Shown: positions 20,506-30,582, counted from the stretch's first letter. The stretch: DNA of 64,000 nucleotides from Oscillatoriales cyanobacterium PMM_0080 (GCA_949127775.1 CASBQF010000272.1:18024-82023), one strand, 5' to 3'. Notes: generated from the letters alone by a model not told the origin. Numbers and translations are program-made.

Positions 20506-20619
20506 ATTTAAGTTCTAAACTGAGTGCTTGTTTCTAGTTCTGTGTTGGCAGTCTTTCAGAAACAAGCACTCAACGCTCTGTCCTAAAATAACCTCACTAT
20601 TCTAAAAGTTTCAACCACT

Positions 20620-20904
20620 ATGAAGAAAGCATTTCGCAAGTACCACCGCATTCTAGGCATTATTGTAGCTTTGCCGATCGCGCTGACAGTGTTGACTGGA
20701 ATGACTATCACAATGCTGCGAGAGTGGCCGCTTGGTATAGAAATTTCATCGAGATTTTTATTGAAAATTCATACAGGCGAAATCTTTCACCTGCAAGCAA
20801 TTTACCCAATTTTAAACGGATTGGGAATGCTCGGATTGCTTGTGACAGGTTTAAGTATGTCGGGTTTGTTTGGCCGAAGAAAGCAGCCCGCTTCCAATGA
20901 TTAA
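20620..20904 (+). CDS. PepSY-domain/TM small protein
   Basis: 'FRKYHRILGIIVALPIALTVLTGMTITM' PepSY-TM start, two TM segments. Confidence 0.75.
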   Translation: MKKAFRKYHRILGIIVALPIALTVLTGMTITMLREWPLGIEISSRFLLKIHTGEIFHLQAIYPILNGLGMLGLLVTGLSMSGLFGRRKQPASND

Positions 20905-21011
20905 AAGCAAGGATGTGAGAAACTGAGGAAGGAGTTGATGACGATTGTTGAACCGGGTAATTTTAGGGCGGGGAATATTCCCCTAAAAATTAAAAGAAAT
21001 AACTCATACAC

Positions 21012-21158
21012 CATTCCGGTTCACTTAATATTATTTATGCCCCGGAGATCCCCCTAAATCCCCCTTAAGAAGGGGGACTTTGAGAGCATTCTTGTCCCAT
21101 TCCCCACTCCGCTTTTTTAAGGGTGTGCCAGCGATATCTGTCTTAAGTGAACCGTATT
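21012..21158. mobile_element. MITE-like element, copy B
   Basis: Inverted ends 'attccggttcacttaa'/'ttaagtgaaccgtatt'; same core as copy A; flanks aactcatacac / aacttatacac. Confidence 0.7.
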
Positions 21159-21300
21159 AACTTATACACTTTTCCGGTTCATCCGTAACTGTTTAACCAG
21201 ATTTATTGATTTTGTAACAAAAGTTCAAGTTTCGCATCCGGTAAAGTTGTTATATTTGGGTTGCAAAAACAATTTTGAAGCGGGCGCATTCTCAAACATT

Positions 21301-23181
21301 ATGTCGCGTTACCCAAGCATAGATAGCGTTATTAGCCTCCAACAGGCACTAGAAGGAATAATTGTTGACGATTTAAAAAAGCTCAAAGCATTATTACCCG
21401 ATCCTCGTAAATTAATCCGTAAAGCGGATCTGGTTGATGGAATTAGATCGCAATTGCTGGGAGAGAATCTTCGGAATGTGTGGGCGAAGTTAGACGATCT
21501 CCAAAAAGCGGCTGTAGCTGAAGTTATACATGGGGAGGATGGCTATTATTTTCCTGATATATTTAGCGCTAAATACGGAGAGCCAGCAGATTTTGGAACA
21601 AGCGATCGCTATGGAATCAACAAAGAACCATCTCTGCTATGCTTGTTTATCTACGGCAGACAAATTCCTTACGATCTAGAAAAAGAGTTGGTGAAATTTG
21701 TCCCAAAGCCTAAAGAAGCCACGTTAGATAATGCTGGTGAAACAATAAAAAATCATGTGAAACTCACCGTCCAAAGATTTAACTATAGTACACGGGAAAA
21801 AGAGATAGAAGAATACGATATTCCCTTGGCTTCTTATGAAACACAGTTAGCGGCTACAAAGGATTTTGCAGCGGTTTTGCGTCTGATTCAGTCGGGTAAA
21901 ATTGCTGTTAGCGATAAGACTTCTTTACCTACTGCTGGAAGTGTAAAGGCGATCGCCTCTATATTACAAGGTGGTGATTTTTATAATGAGGAACAGCGTC
22001 AAATTGCCCTAGCCAAGGATAGCGACTATGATGATGAAGTATTCGCTGAAGTCGGTAGCATCAAGCCCTTTGCTTGGATAATGATAGCGCAAGGGAGCAA
22101 GTTCGCGGAACGATCGGGCAAAAAGCTAGTTTTGACGAAAGCGGGAGTGAAAGCTTTGCAAGAATCACCCGCCAAAGGTTTACAGACAGCATGGAAACGC
22201 TGGTTAAAGACCAAAATCTTTGATGAATTTCGCCGCATTGATCCGATCAAAGGACAAACTGGGAAGGGCGCAAGTGGCATGACGGATGTGCCGTGGCGGA
22301 GAGATGCGATCGCCTCTGTGCTCGCAGAATGTCCTGTGGGTAAGTGGATTATGTTTCATGATTTTAGTAGATATCTAGTCGCAACAGGCCATAGATTTGA
22401 TGTGACTGAGGAACCTTACTATCTGTATGTTGGTGAACCTGGGTATGGAAACTTATCAGAATTGGGTGGCTACAGTTGGACGATTCTGGAAGAACGATAT
22501 ATGCGGTGTTTTTTGTTTGAGTATGCTGCGACTCTGGGAATCATTGATGTTGCATATGTCGATCCTGCGATCATACCAAGCGATTATGACAATCTTTCGG
22601 GAGACGACTATCTCGAATTCCTGAGTCGTTATGATGGCTTAGTATATTTTCGCTTGACGACTTTGGGGGCTTACTGTTTGGAGTTGACGGATAAGTATAC
22701 TCCGCCAGTAATTGAGATCCGTCAAACGCTCAGGATATTACCGAATTTAGAAATTATTGCGGCGGGAGATGGTGTCGAGACATCTGATGCGATCGTCCTG
22801 GATATCTATACTAAGAAAGTATCGGATGTTGTGTGGCGGCTCGATCGCCCAAAAATCTTCGCAGCCATTGAAAACGGATATCTATTAACAGAGTTTACAG
22901 AGTTTTTGGATGCCAGGAGTATCGAAGCGCTACCACAAACTGTGCAACAATTTCTGACGGATGTGACAGAGCGATCGCATAGCGTGCAAGATATAGGTAG
23001 TGTCAGGTTGATCGAATGTACTACTGCCCATTTAGCATTGCTGATTGCGAATGATTCCCGTACTAAAAAGTTTTGTCAGTTGGCGGGCGATCGCACTTTA
23101 GCCGTTCCATTGGGCCAGGAAACGAAATTTCGCACCGCATTGCGGCAAATGGGTTATGTTTTACCCCAGAGTGATAAATAA
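21301..23181 (+). CDS. XPB/Ssl2-type helicase-associated N-terminal domain protein
   Basis: Intact ORF 21247-23181, probable start MSRYPSIDSVISLQQAL at 21301; resembles helicase-associated N-terminal regions of bacterial XPB; partner of the next gene. Confidence 0.55.
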   Translation: MSRYPSIDSVISLQQALEGIIVDDLKKLKALLPDPRKLIRKADLVDGIRSQLLGENLRNVWAKLDDLQKAAVAEVIHGEDGYYFPDIFSAKYGEPADFGTSDRYGINKEPSLLCLFIYGRQIPYDLEKELVKFVPKPKEATLDNAGETIKNHVKLTVQRFNYSTREKEIEEYDIPLASYETQLAATKDFAAVLRLIQSGKIAVSDKTSLPTAGSVKAIASILQGGDFYNEEQRQIALAKDSDYDDEVFAEVGSIKPFAWIMIAQGSKFAERSGKKLVLTKAGVKALQESPAKGLQTAWKRWLKTKIFDEFRRIDPIKGQTGKGASGMTDVPWRRDAIASVLAECPVGKWIMFHDFSRYLVATGHRFDVTEEPYYLYVGEPGYGNLSELGGYSWTILEERYMRCFLFEYAATLGIIDVAYVDPAIIPSDYDNLSGDDYLEFLSRYDGLVYFRLTTLGAYCLELTDKYTPPVIEIRQTLRILPNLEIIAAGDGVETSDAIVLDIYTKKVSDVVWRLDRPKIFAAIENGYLLTEFTEFLDARSIEALPQTVQQFLTDVTERSHSVQDIGSVRLIECTTAHLALLIANDSRTKKFCQLAGDRTLAVPLGQETKFRTALRQMGYVLPQSDK

Positions 23182-23198
23182 TACACCTGATACTATTA

Positions 23199-23316
23199 GT
23201 GTCAACAATCTCCCGAAAACCTTTGTATCTCTCGTTTATAGCTGAGGCCAGATCCCCCTAAATCCCCCTTAAGAAGGGGGACTTTGAGAAGAATCTTGTC
23301 CCCCTCTTCTTAAGCA
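23199..23316. mobile_element. Degenerate/partial MITE-like copy
   Basis: 'attagtgtcaac...gaggccagatccccctaaatcccccttaagaagggggactttgagaagaatcttgtccccctcttcttaag', related to the 59683-59880 element. Confidence 0.55.
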
Positions 23317-23445
23317 GTATTTGTAGAGTGCGTCGCTGGCGATAAATCCCTCAAAAAGATATACAATCTCAATCGCGACGCACCTTTGACATAGACTAGA
23401 TAAAATAAACCAAACATTTCTTTTCTACCAAACTTCTTCCTTCTG

Positions 23446-23479
23446 TCAACTGTCAACTGTCAACTGTCAACTGTCAACT
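23446..23479. repeat. (GTCAACT)n heptamer array
   Basis: 'ctgtcaactgtcaactgtcaactgtcaactgtcaact' abutting the ATG at 23480. Confidence 0.9.
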
Positions 23480-25168
23480 ATGAGTTATGTTGCTGAAAAT
23501 GCTTTAATCGTGCAAAGCGATCGATCGATCTTACTAGAAGTTCACGCCCCGACAGCGCAATTAGCACGAGAAGCGATCGCACCTTTTGCCGAATTAATCA
23601 AAAGTCCCGAACACATCCACACCTATCGGATCACGCCTTTAAGCGTGTGGAATGCGCGGGCGGCGGGAATGTTAGTTGAATTGATGATCGCAGCTTTGCG
23701 AAAGTACGCCAAATATGACATTCCAGAGTCGGTAGCGCAGGAAATTGCACTGCTTGGTACGCGCTACGGATTGACGGTAATTGAAAGGATTGATGCGGAA
23801 AATACCGATTTACAACTGCGGATTGCCGATCGCCCGCTGACGGAGTTGCTAGTGCGGGATGAGCGCGTAAAACCGTTGTTAGGTAAGCGGATTTCGGATC
23901 TTTGCTTTCAAGTTGATGCGGGGAATCGCGGTGTACTCAAACAAGCTTTGTTAGCTGTGGGTTATCCGGCGGAAGATTTAGCTGGATATGTGGAAGGTGC
24001 CCAGTTGACGATTGCGTTGCGCGATCGCACTTTAGGAAGCGACTCACCCTTCAATTTGCGCGCCTATCAAAAGGAAGCAGTAGAAGCATTTTATCAAAGC
24101 GGAGAGGTTAGAGGTGGTAGTGGGACGATCGTCCTACCATGCGGGGCTGGTAAGACGATTGTGGGGATGATTGCGATGAGTTTGGTGCAGCAAAAGACAC
24201 TGATTCTCACCAGCAGTTTGACTTCGGTGCACCAGTGGCGTAGAGAAATATTGGACAAGACGAGTTTAACTGAAGATGCGATCGCCGAGTACAGCAGCAA
24301 CAGCAAAAAAACGGCTTCTGTAACTCTCTCGACTTACCAAATGCTCAGTTATCGATCGACTAAAGATGATGAATTCCCGCATTTCGAGTTATTTAACGCG
24401 CAATCCTGGGGACTGATTATTTACGATGAAGTGCATCTATTACCTGCACCGATATTTAGGATTACCGCCGACTTACAAGCGCGACGCAGGTTAGGTTTGA
24501 CGGCGACATTGATTCGCGAAGATGGGAAGGAAGGCGATGTTTTCACGCTAATTGGCCCGAAGCGCTATGACGTACCTTGGCGGGAATTGGAAGGACAGGG
24601 ATTTATTGCTACTGCTAATTGTACGGAAATCCGCGTCGCCCAAAATGAGGCGGAAAAAATGGAATATGCCCTAGCGCCCCGTCGCCAACAGTTTCGGATT
24701 GCTGCGGAAAATCCGGGTAAGTTGGATGTGGTACAAAGTTTGTTGCAAAAGGAAGCGGGGCGTCGTATTCTAATTATTGGTGAGTTTTTGGAACAGTTGG
24801 ATGCGATCGCCCTAGTTACCCAATTGCCGCTGATTACGGGGAAGACAAAACAGGCTGAGCGCGATCGGCTTTACGAAGCATTTCGTCACAAAGAGATTCC
24901 GGGATTAATTCTATCTCGCGTAGGCAACTTTGCCGTCGATTTACCCGATGCCGATGTGTTGATTCAAGTATCAGGTAAATATGGTTCTCGCCAAGAAGAA
25001 GCGCAGCGCCTCGGACGAATTCTGCGGCCGAAATCTGATGGACATACTGCGAGTTTTTATACATTAGTCTCGCTACAAACTTGCGAGGAGGATTTTGCCC
25101 GACACCGCCAACTGTTTTTGACTGAACAGGGATATAATTATACGATTGAGGTTCAAGGCGATGGTTAG
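23480..25168 (+). CDS. XPB-family SF2 DNA helicase
   Basis: 'GGSGTIVLPCGAGKTIVGMIAM' Walker A, 'LIIYDEVHLLPAPIFR' DEVH box, 'RLGLTATLIREDGKE', 'RQEEAQRLGRILRPK' motif VI. Confidence 0.9.
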   Translation: MSYVAENALIVQSDRSILLEVHAPTAQLAREAIAPFAELIKSPEHIHTYRITPLSVWNARAAGMLVELMIAALRKYAKYDIPESVAQEIALLGTRYGLTVIERIDAENTDLQLRIADRPLTELLVRDERVKPLLGKRISDLCFQVDAGNRGVLKQALLAVGYPAEDLAGYVEGAQLTIALRDRTLGSDSPFNLRAYQKEAVEAFYQSGEVRGGSGTIVLPCGAGKTIVGMIAMSLVQQKTLILTSSLTSVHQWRREILDKTSLTEDAIAEYSSNSKKTASVTLSTYQMLSYRSTKDDEFPHFELFNAQSWGLIIYDEVHLLPAPIFRITADLQARRRLGLTATLIREDGKEGDVFTLIGPKRYDVPWRELEGQGFIATANCTEIRVAQNEAEKMEYALAPRRQQFRIAAENPGKLDVVQSLLQKEAGRRILIIGEFLEQLDAIALVTQLPLITGKTKQAERDRLYEAFRHKEIPGLILSRVGNFAVDLPDADVLIQVSGKYGSRQEEAQRLGRILRPKSDGHTASFYTLVSLQTCEEDFARHRQLFLTEQGYNYTIEVQGDG

Positions 25169-25323
25169 TCGGCGTTGCGTATTCGTGTTTTTTCTGATTT
25201 GAATGGCTGTACTTTTTTGGAATATGGGAAAAGGGCGATCGCAAGAAGTTGCAGGCAATATTGTCTCACATAAAAGTTAAACATTTGTTGCTAACGAATG
25301 TAACTCCAAGAATCTGCTATGAC

Positions 25324-25812
25324 TCAATTAAACAAAAATGGCTTAACAGATAAAATCATTCGATCTAACTCAGTTTTATTATGCCTGAGAAGATGGTGTC
25401 CCCATAATTCATTCGTGTTGTTAGAGCAATCTTTCGCAAGAGTTTCTCCGATACATTCAAAATTATTTCCAAGATTGCTCCTTAACTTCTCTGGTTCAGA
25501 TAATACCCCTAGCACAAATACTCTATTTTCTAAATCATCGGGAATCTGCTTCTTTACATAACTAAACCTATCTTCGTAACTTTCATCAAAATCAATAAGC
25601 AAGACAATCATTCTTTTTGAAAATTTTCGCATTTCAGAGATATGATTTTCTTTGAACTTATCCACAACTTTCCCCCAACCATCAGCAATCGGCAAAACTT
25701 GAATAACAGGTTCATTAATGTTTGAGTTGAGAATGAATCCGTTGGCGATTTGGCGATTAGCATCATCTTCTGGCAACACAAGAAGATGGTGTTGATACTT
25801 ATTCACTCTCAT
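25324..25812 (-). CDS. Small Toprim-like protein
   Basis: 'LLVLPEDDANRQIANGF' (acidic motif) and 'KRMIVLLIDFDESYEDR' (DxD), ordered as in a Toprim fold; overlaps the upstream ATPase ORF by 4 bp. Confidence 0.55.
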   Translation of the reverse strand: MRVNKYQHHLLVLPEDDANRQIANGFILNSNINEPVIQVLPIADGWGKVVDKFKENHISEMRKFSKRMIVLLIDFDESYEDRFSYVKKQIPDDLENRVFVLGVLSEPEKLRSNLGNNFECIGETLAKDCSNNTNELWGHHLLRHNKTELDRMILSVKPFLFN

Positions 25813-26933
25813 AATTCTATGTCGCCACGAATCAAAGTATCTACAAGATCGCCACTGATAGGTAAATCGTCCAGCAACCTAACTAAGGTTGGCTCTAGGT
25901 GACTTTTGCGATCGAGTACAAAGGTGTTTTCATTTGAAAATTTTCGGATTACTTCCTCATTATGCGAGGTCACTACAATCTGACCATTATCCTTAAATGA
26001 TCGTCGTAGCGACGTAACAAAATGCCCAACTTCTGACAGGGAAAGATAGTTATCAGGTTCATCCCAAAAGCAAAAAAGTGGCCCATAGTATTTGTTGGCA
26101 GCCAAGACAACAGCACAAAGAAAAAAGCATTTCTCTCCATCAGATAAGTCTTTAAAGTCAACACTCAGATTCGCACTCTTTGCTTCAAACCGAACAACCA
26201 TACTTTTAGAGTCTTTACCAATTTGTTCATTCAGAAAATCCTGAATGTCAGGCATAACTTCTCGGAGGTATCTGTCAGTCTGTGTATAAGCAGCAGGGTA
26301 GCGACTGAGTAAACCAGAAAACCACTCTCCAAAATTTGAACCGTCTCTTTTTGGCTCCAAAGTTTCCCCGGTAGATTCTCCAGTCATCCAACTTGGAATC
26401 GGAGCTAAAATAATCATGCTTGCCAGCCAACTCTTGAAAATACGCAGCGGATCGTTTGCTGATTGCGCCTGAATAATAGGAAGGGCAATGAGATGCCAAT
26501 CTACTAAAAACTGAGCTTCCGAATTTTTGGGACTGGTGTAAAGAGTGACTTGGGCTTCCTTGCGAGAGTAGATAGGATTTCCTGCAATTAACAATTGCTC
26601 TTCAAAAACTCGAAGTTCTCTGAAGTTTTCTGGTAATTCCAATGCCAGGATATATTTGTATAGTTTTTTGTCCAGTAATACTTCTATCTCAAATCGAATT
26701 GGAACATCAGATATTCCTCGATTAAAATCTTTTGGCCCAATCAGACCCTTGTCCTCAAGGTCACGCATTCTATTGATGCCTCGACCCGCGCTTTGAAGCA
26801 CTTCCAATGCAGAGGCAATGGTCGATTTGCCAGCACCGTTTTTTCCAATTAAAAGGGAGGATGACATCTCTTTGAGAATCAATTCAAAGTTCTCTAGGCA
26901 TCTGAAGTTATGTACGTATAGTCTTTGGAGCAT
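25809..26933 (-). CDS. AAA/ABC-type ATPase (OLD/RecF-like)
   Basis: 'LLIGKNGAGKSTIASALEVL' Walker A, 'LSDGEKCFFLCAVVLA' signature, 'LFCFWDEPDNYLSLSE' Walker B, 'QIVVTSHNEEVI' H-loop. Confidence 0.9.
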   Translation of the reverse strand: MLQRLYVHNFRCLENFELILKEMSSSLLIGKNGAGKSTIASALEVLQSAGRGINRMRDLEDKGLIGPKDFNRGISDVPIRFEIEVLLDKKLYKYILALELPENFRELRVFEEQLLIAGNPIYSRKEAQVTLYTSPKNSEAQFLVDWHLIALPIIQAQSANDPLRIFKSWLASMIILAPIPSWMTGESTGETLEPKRDGSNFGEWFSGLLSRYPAAYTQTDRYLREVMPDIQDFLNEQIGKDSKSMVVRFEAKSANLSVDFKDLSDGEKCFFLCAVVLAANKYYGPLFCFWDEPDNYLSLSEVGHFVTSLRRSFKDNGQIVVTSHNEEVIRKFSNENTFVLDRKSHLEPTLVRLLDDLPISGDLVDTLIRGDIEL

Positions 26934-27244
26934 AGAAAAACGACTCCGACGAATTAAAATGAAAAACGAGCAGCTTAGTTAACCAACACTTGTAACCGAA
27001 GCCAGCTAACCTATAATTGTGTTGTAGATGCGGTAGTACAATACATTATATAACTACAAAATACCTCAAGTTGCTCATGTATGTCAACCCTTTCTTGCTT
27101 CCCGTTAGACTTTCCTTTTCTTGATCAAGCTTTATGCTGTTCTTTCCTAATTAAGCACTTTCAAAAACCGATTTTTCAGCTAGCCGTTCAGCGAAATAAA
27201 ATCAACTTATTAGTTTACGAACCAAGTCAAGAGGTGATTCTCCA

Positions 27245-27841
27245 ATGGATAACTCACTAACCTATGCAGACATTCTCAAAAAAACCCTGCGAGAAGCAAC
27301 TCGCGCCCAACCCAGTTTACAGCCGATCGAGCTTTACCCCGTCTGTGATGTCGATTCGGGTCACTTTCTGATTCTCGCGACAGGCTGGGATAAACAGCGC
27401 TGGATTGACACGATTCTGTTTCATGCTCGTGAATGTCGATCGTCAAGTGGTAATTGAAGAGGATAACTTCGAGGAAGATCTAAGCCAATCACTGATTGAG
27501 GCTGGTATCAAAGCAGAGCATATCGTGACTAGCTCTTTTCCTGAGAATAGCGATCGACAAAGAACGCATCAAACAGTGTAAAGCCCCTCGATCTACAGTT
27601 GTTATGGTGAAACAAAGCATCTGTCCTTTCAGCACTATGCAATATACATCATTAAAACGAGCGAATTGGAAGTCTACAGTTGGGTGAATACTCGCGATCG
27701 CCACCTAGAACCGATCGCCCTTACAACTCCCGTAGCCCATGCCCAACCACAATACTTAATAAAAACTTTACAAAACTTACCCGATCGCCCAACACGAGTT
27801 AGAGTTATCCTAGGAAATCCAGCAATCCTGTTACAGTAAAC
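27245..27841 (+). pseudogene. Broken xisI-like (element excision factor) gene region
   Basis: Frame 1 27245-27425 'YADILKKTLREA...VCDVDSGHFLILATGWDKQRWIDTILFHA', continuing in the +1 frame 'LVNVDRQVVIEEDNFEEDLSQSLIEAGIKAEHIV' to a TAA at 27579; the same frame is then open to about 27841 ('...YAIYIIKTSELEVYSWVNTRDRHLEPIAL...'). Confidence 0.6.
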
Positions 27842-27867
27842 CTTCCCGTCACTTATCCAGTGGTTCG

Positions 27868-29031
27868 ATGACTCACACCCAAAGCACCAAAACTACCGCC
27901 ACAACTGCAATTTATTCCTTGACAATTGCTCCCGCCTGTGTTTTGCGAGGTCGAAACGCCCTGGCACAAGCCGGAGATGCGATCGCCCGTTTCGGAAAAC
28001 GGCCCCTAATCGTCGGCGGTAGCAACTCCCTCGCCGCCGCCCAACCCTACCTGCAACCAATCCTCGAAGGCAGGGCGAGCACGGGGGCATCGCCCCTACA
28101 GTCCGCCCACACAGCCTACGGCAAAGATTGCAGCGAAATCAGCCTCGAAACCCTCCGCGAAGCCGTCCAAACCCATCAAGCCGACTTCATCATCGGCGTC
28201 GGCGGCGGCAAAGCCTTGGATGCAGCTAAACTCGTCGCCCATCAGTGCAAAATGGCGATCGTCACCATCCCCACATCAGCAGCCACCTGCGCCGCTTGGA
28301 CAGCCCTTTCTAACATTTATTCCGAACAAGGTGCGTTCCAATACGATGTCACATTAGCCAGATGTCCCGATTTGTTAATCCTGGACTACGGCTTAATTCA
28401 AACAGCACCCCAGCGGACATTAATAGCAGGAATCGGAGATGCGATCGCCAAATGGTACGAAGCATCAGTCAGCAGCGGACACTCCGAACAAACCATGATC
28501 ATTGCCGCCGTCCAACAAGCTAGAATTCTGCGCGATATTTTATTCCAAAAATCAGCCACCGCCCTCAAAGAACCCGGTAGCGAAACCTGGCAAGAAGTCA
28601 CAGATGCCGTCGTATTGCTAGCAGGAGTAATCGGCGGAATTGGCGGAGCTCAATGTCGCACCGTCGCCGCCCACGCCGTCCACAACGGCCTAACTCATCT
28701 ATTAGCAAGTCACGGCACATTGCACGGCGAAAAAGTCGCCTACGGCATTTTAGTGCAACTGCGCCTAGAAGAAATGCTGCAAAACAATCAACTCGCAGCC
28801 ACCGCCAGACAGCAACTACTAAAATTCTACGCCGAGATTGGATTGCCTAAAAATTTAGACAACTTAGGACTCGGAGACGTTAGCCTCACACAATTACAGC
28901 GCGCCGCCGAAATAGCTTGCAATCCCAATTCCGACATCCACAGACTGCCATTTAAAGTCGTTCCCGAACAATTAATGGCGGCGATGGTTTCTACCACCGC
29001 ACCTGTGGGAGAATTAAAGGTTAAGAGTTAA
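27868..29031 (+). CDS. Iron-containing alcohol/glycerol dehydrogenase family protein
   Basis: 'ADFIIGVGGGKALDAAKLVAHQ', 'VTIPTSAATCAAWTALSNIYSEQG', 'GTLHGEKVAYGILVQL'. Confidence 0.85.
   Translation: MTHTQSTKTTATTAIYSLTIAPACVLRGRNALAQAGDAIARFGKRPLIVGGSNSLAAAQPYLQPILEGRASTGASPLQSAHTAYGKDCSEISLETLREAVQTHQADFIIGVGGGKALDAAKLVAHQCKMAIVTIPTSAATCAAWTALSNIYSEQGAFQYDVTLARCPDLLILDYGLIQTAPQRTLIAGIGDAIAKWYEASVSSGHSEQTMIIAAVQQARILRDILFQKSATALKEPGSETWQEVTDAVVLLAGVIGGIGGAQCRTVAAHAVHNGLTHLLASHGTLHGEKVAYGILVQLRLEEMLQNNQLAATARQQLLKFYAEIGLPKNLDNLGLGDVSLTQLQRAAEIACNPNSDIHRLPFKVVPEQLMAAMVSTTAPVGELKVKS
28072..28100. repeat. Palindromic repeat inside the glycerol dehydrogenase-like ORF
   Basis: 'agggcgagcacgggggcatcgcccctaca' with arms AGGGCGA/TCGCCCCT, encoding GRASTGASPLQ in frame. 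Confidence 0.7.
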
Positions 29032-29400
29032 AACAGTTTGTAAGTAGGTTATTACAAAAAAACAATATCATCTTGTAGGGGCGGGTTTAGCGAAGAATCT
29101 ATGATACAAGCAAGTTTATTAAGGCAAAACCCGCCTCTTCCTCTTCCATCTAATGTTTATTTGTACCACCTACTTAGTAAGGACTTTCGTCCTGAAAAAA
29201 AACTGTGTTAGAAAGGACTGAAGTCCTTACTACGAACTCGGAAAATCTCGATGGTTTCTACAGCACTACTTGTGAGACAATTAAAGATTAAGAATTAAAA
29301 CAGTTTGTAGTAAGGACTTTAGTCCTTAACAAACTGTGTTAGAAAGGACTGAATTCCTGACTACGAACCCGGAAAACAACTAACAACTGATACACAAAAA

Positions 29401-30582
29401 ATGACCTTGGATTGGATTAGCCCTGCTGACAGGTTGCAAACACTACCGCCCTACGTATTTGCCCGTCTCGATGAACTCAAAGCCCGCGCCCGCGAACAAG
29501 GACTAGATTTAATAGACTTAGGAATGGGAAACCCCGACGGTGCAACTCCTCAACCAGTAGTAGAAGCGGCCGTCGCAGCTATCCAAAATCCTGCAAATCA
29601 TGGATATCCACCGTTTGAAGGAACTGCCAGTTTCCGCCGCACAATTACCAAATGGTATAGCCGCCGCTATAATGTTGAACTCGATCCCGAAAGCGAAGCA
29701 TTACCTTTGTTGGGTTCTAAAGAAGGTTTAGCACATTTTGCGATCGCCTATATCAATCCCGGCGACTTAGTATTAGTACCGAGTCCCGCTTATCCCGTAT
29801 TATTTCGCGGCCCGATTATCGCCGGTGCCAAGGTTCACAATATCATCCTCAAACCAGAAAACGACTGGGTAATTGATTTAGGCGACATTCCCGACAGCGT
29901 AGCTGAACAAGCCAAAATACTCTACTTTAATTATCCCAGTAATCCGACCGGAGCGACGGCACCGCGAGAATTTTACAAAGATATTGTGGCTTTCGCGCAC
30001 AAACATCAAATCTTGCTGGTTCACGATTTGTGTTATGCGGAGTTAGCTTTCGATGGCTATCAACCGACAAGTTTATTAGAAATTCCCGGCGGCAAAGAAA
30101 TCGGTGTTGAGTTTCACACGATGTCTAAAACCTACAATATGGCTGGCTGGCGTGTTGGTTTTGTGGTAGGAAACAGCAAGATAATTCAAGGTTTACGCAC
30201 CTTAAAAACTAACTTAGATTACGGTATATTTTCCGCATTGCAAGCAGCAGCAGAAACAGCGCTGCAATTACCAGACAGTTACTTGCATGAAGTGCAGGAA
30301 CGCTACCGCACTCGCCGCGATTTTATGGTTGCAGGATTGGCAGAATTGGGGTGGAATATTCCTAAGCCTCTGGCTGCAATGTATCTTTGGGTTCCTTGTA
30401 CTCGCGGCATGAGTTCGACTGATTTTGCCCTGAATGTTTTGCAGCAAACGGGTGTAGTTCTGACTCCAGGAAATGCCTTTGGCCCTGGCGGCGAAGGATA
30501 TGTTAGGATTAGTCTGATTGCAGATTGCGATCGGCTGGGAGAAGCTTTGCGACGCTTGAAACAAGCCAACATTCGCTATTAA
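29401..30582 (+). CDS. Class I/II PLP aminotransferase (LL-diaminopimelate/aspartate aminotransferase type)
   Basis: 'DLGMGNPDGATPQPVVEA', 'NYPSNPTGATAPREFY', 'HTMSKTYNMAGWRVGFVVGN' (PLP Lys). Confidence 0.88.
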   Translation: MTLDWISPADRLQTLPPYVFARLDELKARAREQGLDLIDLGMGNPDGATPQPVVEAAVAAIQNPANHGYPPFEGTASFRRTITKWYSRRYNVELDPESEALPLLGSKEGLAHFAIAYINPGDLVLVPSPAYPVLFRGPIIAGAKVHNIILKPENDWVIDLGDIPDSVAEQAKILYFNYPSNPTGATAPREFYKDIVAFAHKHQILLVHDLCYAELAFDGYQPTSLLEIPGGKEIGVEFHTMSKTYNMAGWRVGFVVGNSKIIQGLRTLKTNLDYGIFSALQAAAETALQLPDSYLHEVQERYRTRRDFMVAGLAELGWNIPKPLAAMYLWVPCTRGMSSTDFALNVLQQTGVVLTPGNAFGPGGEGYVRISLIADCDRLGEALRRLKQANIRY

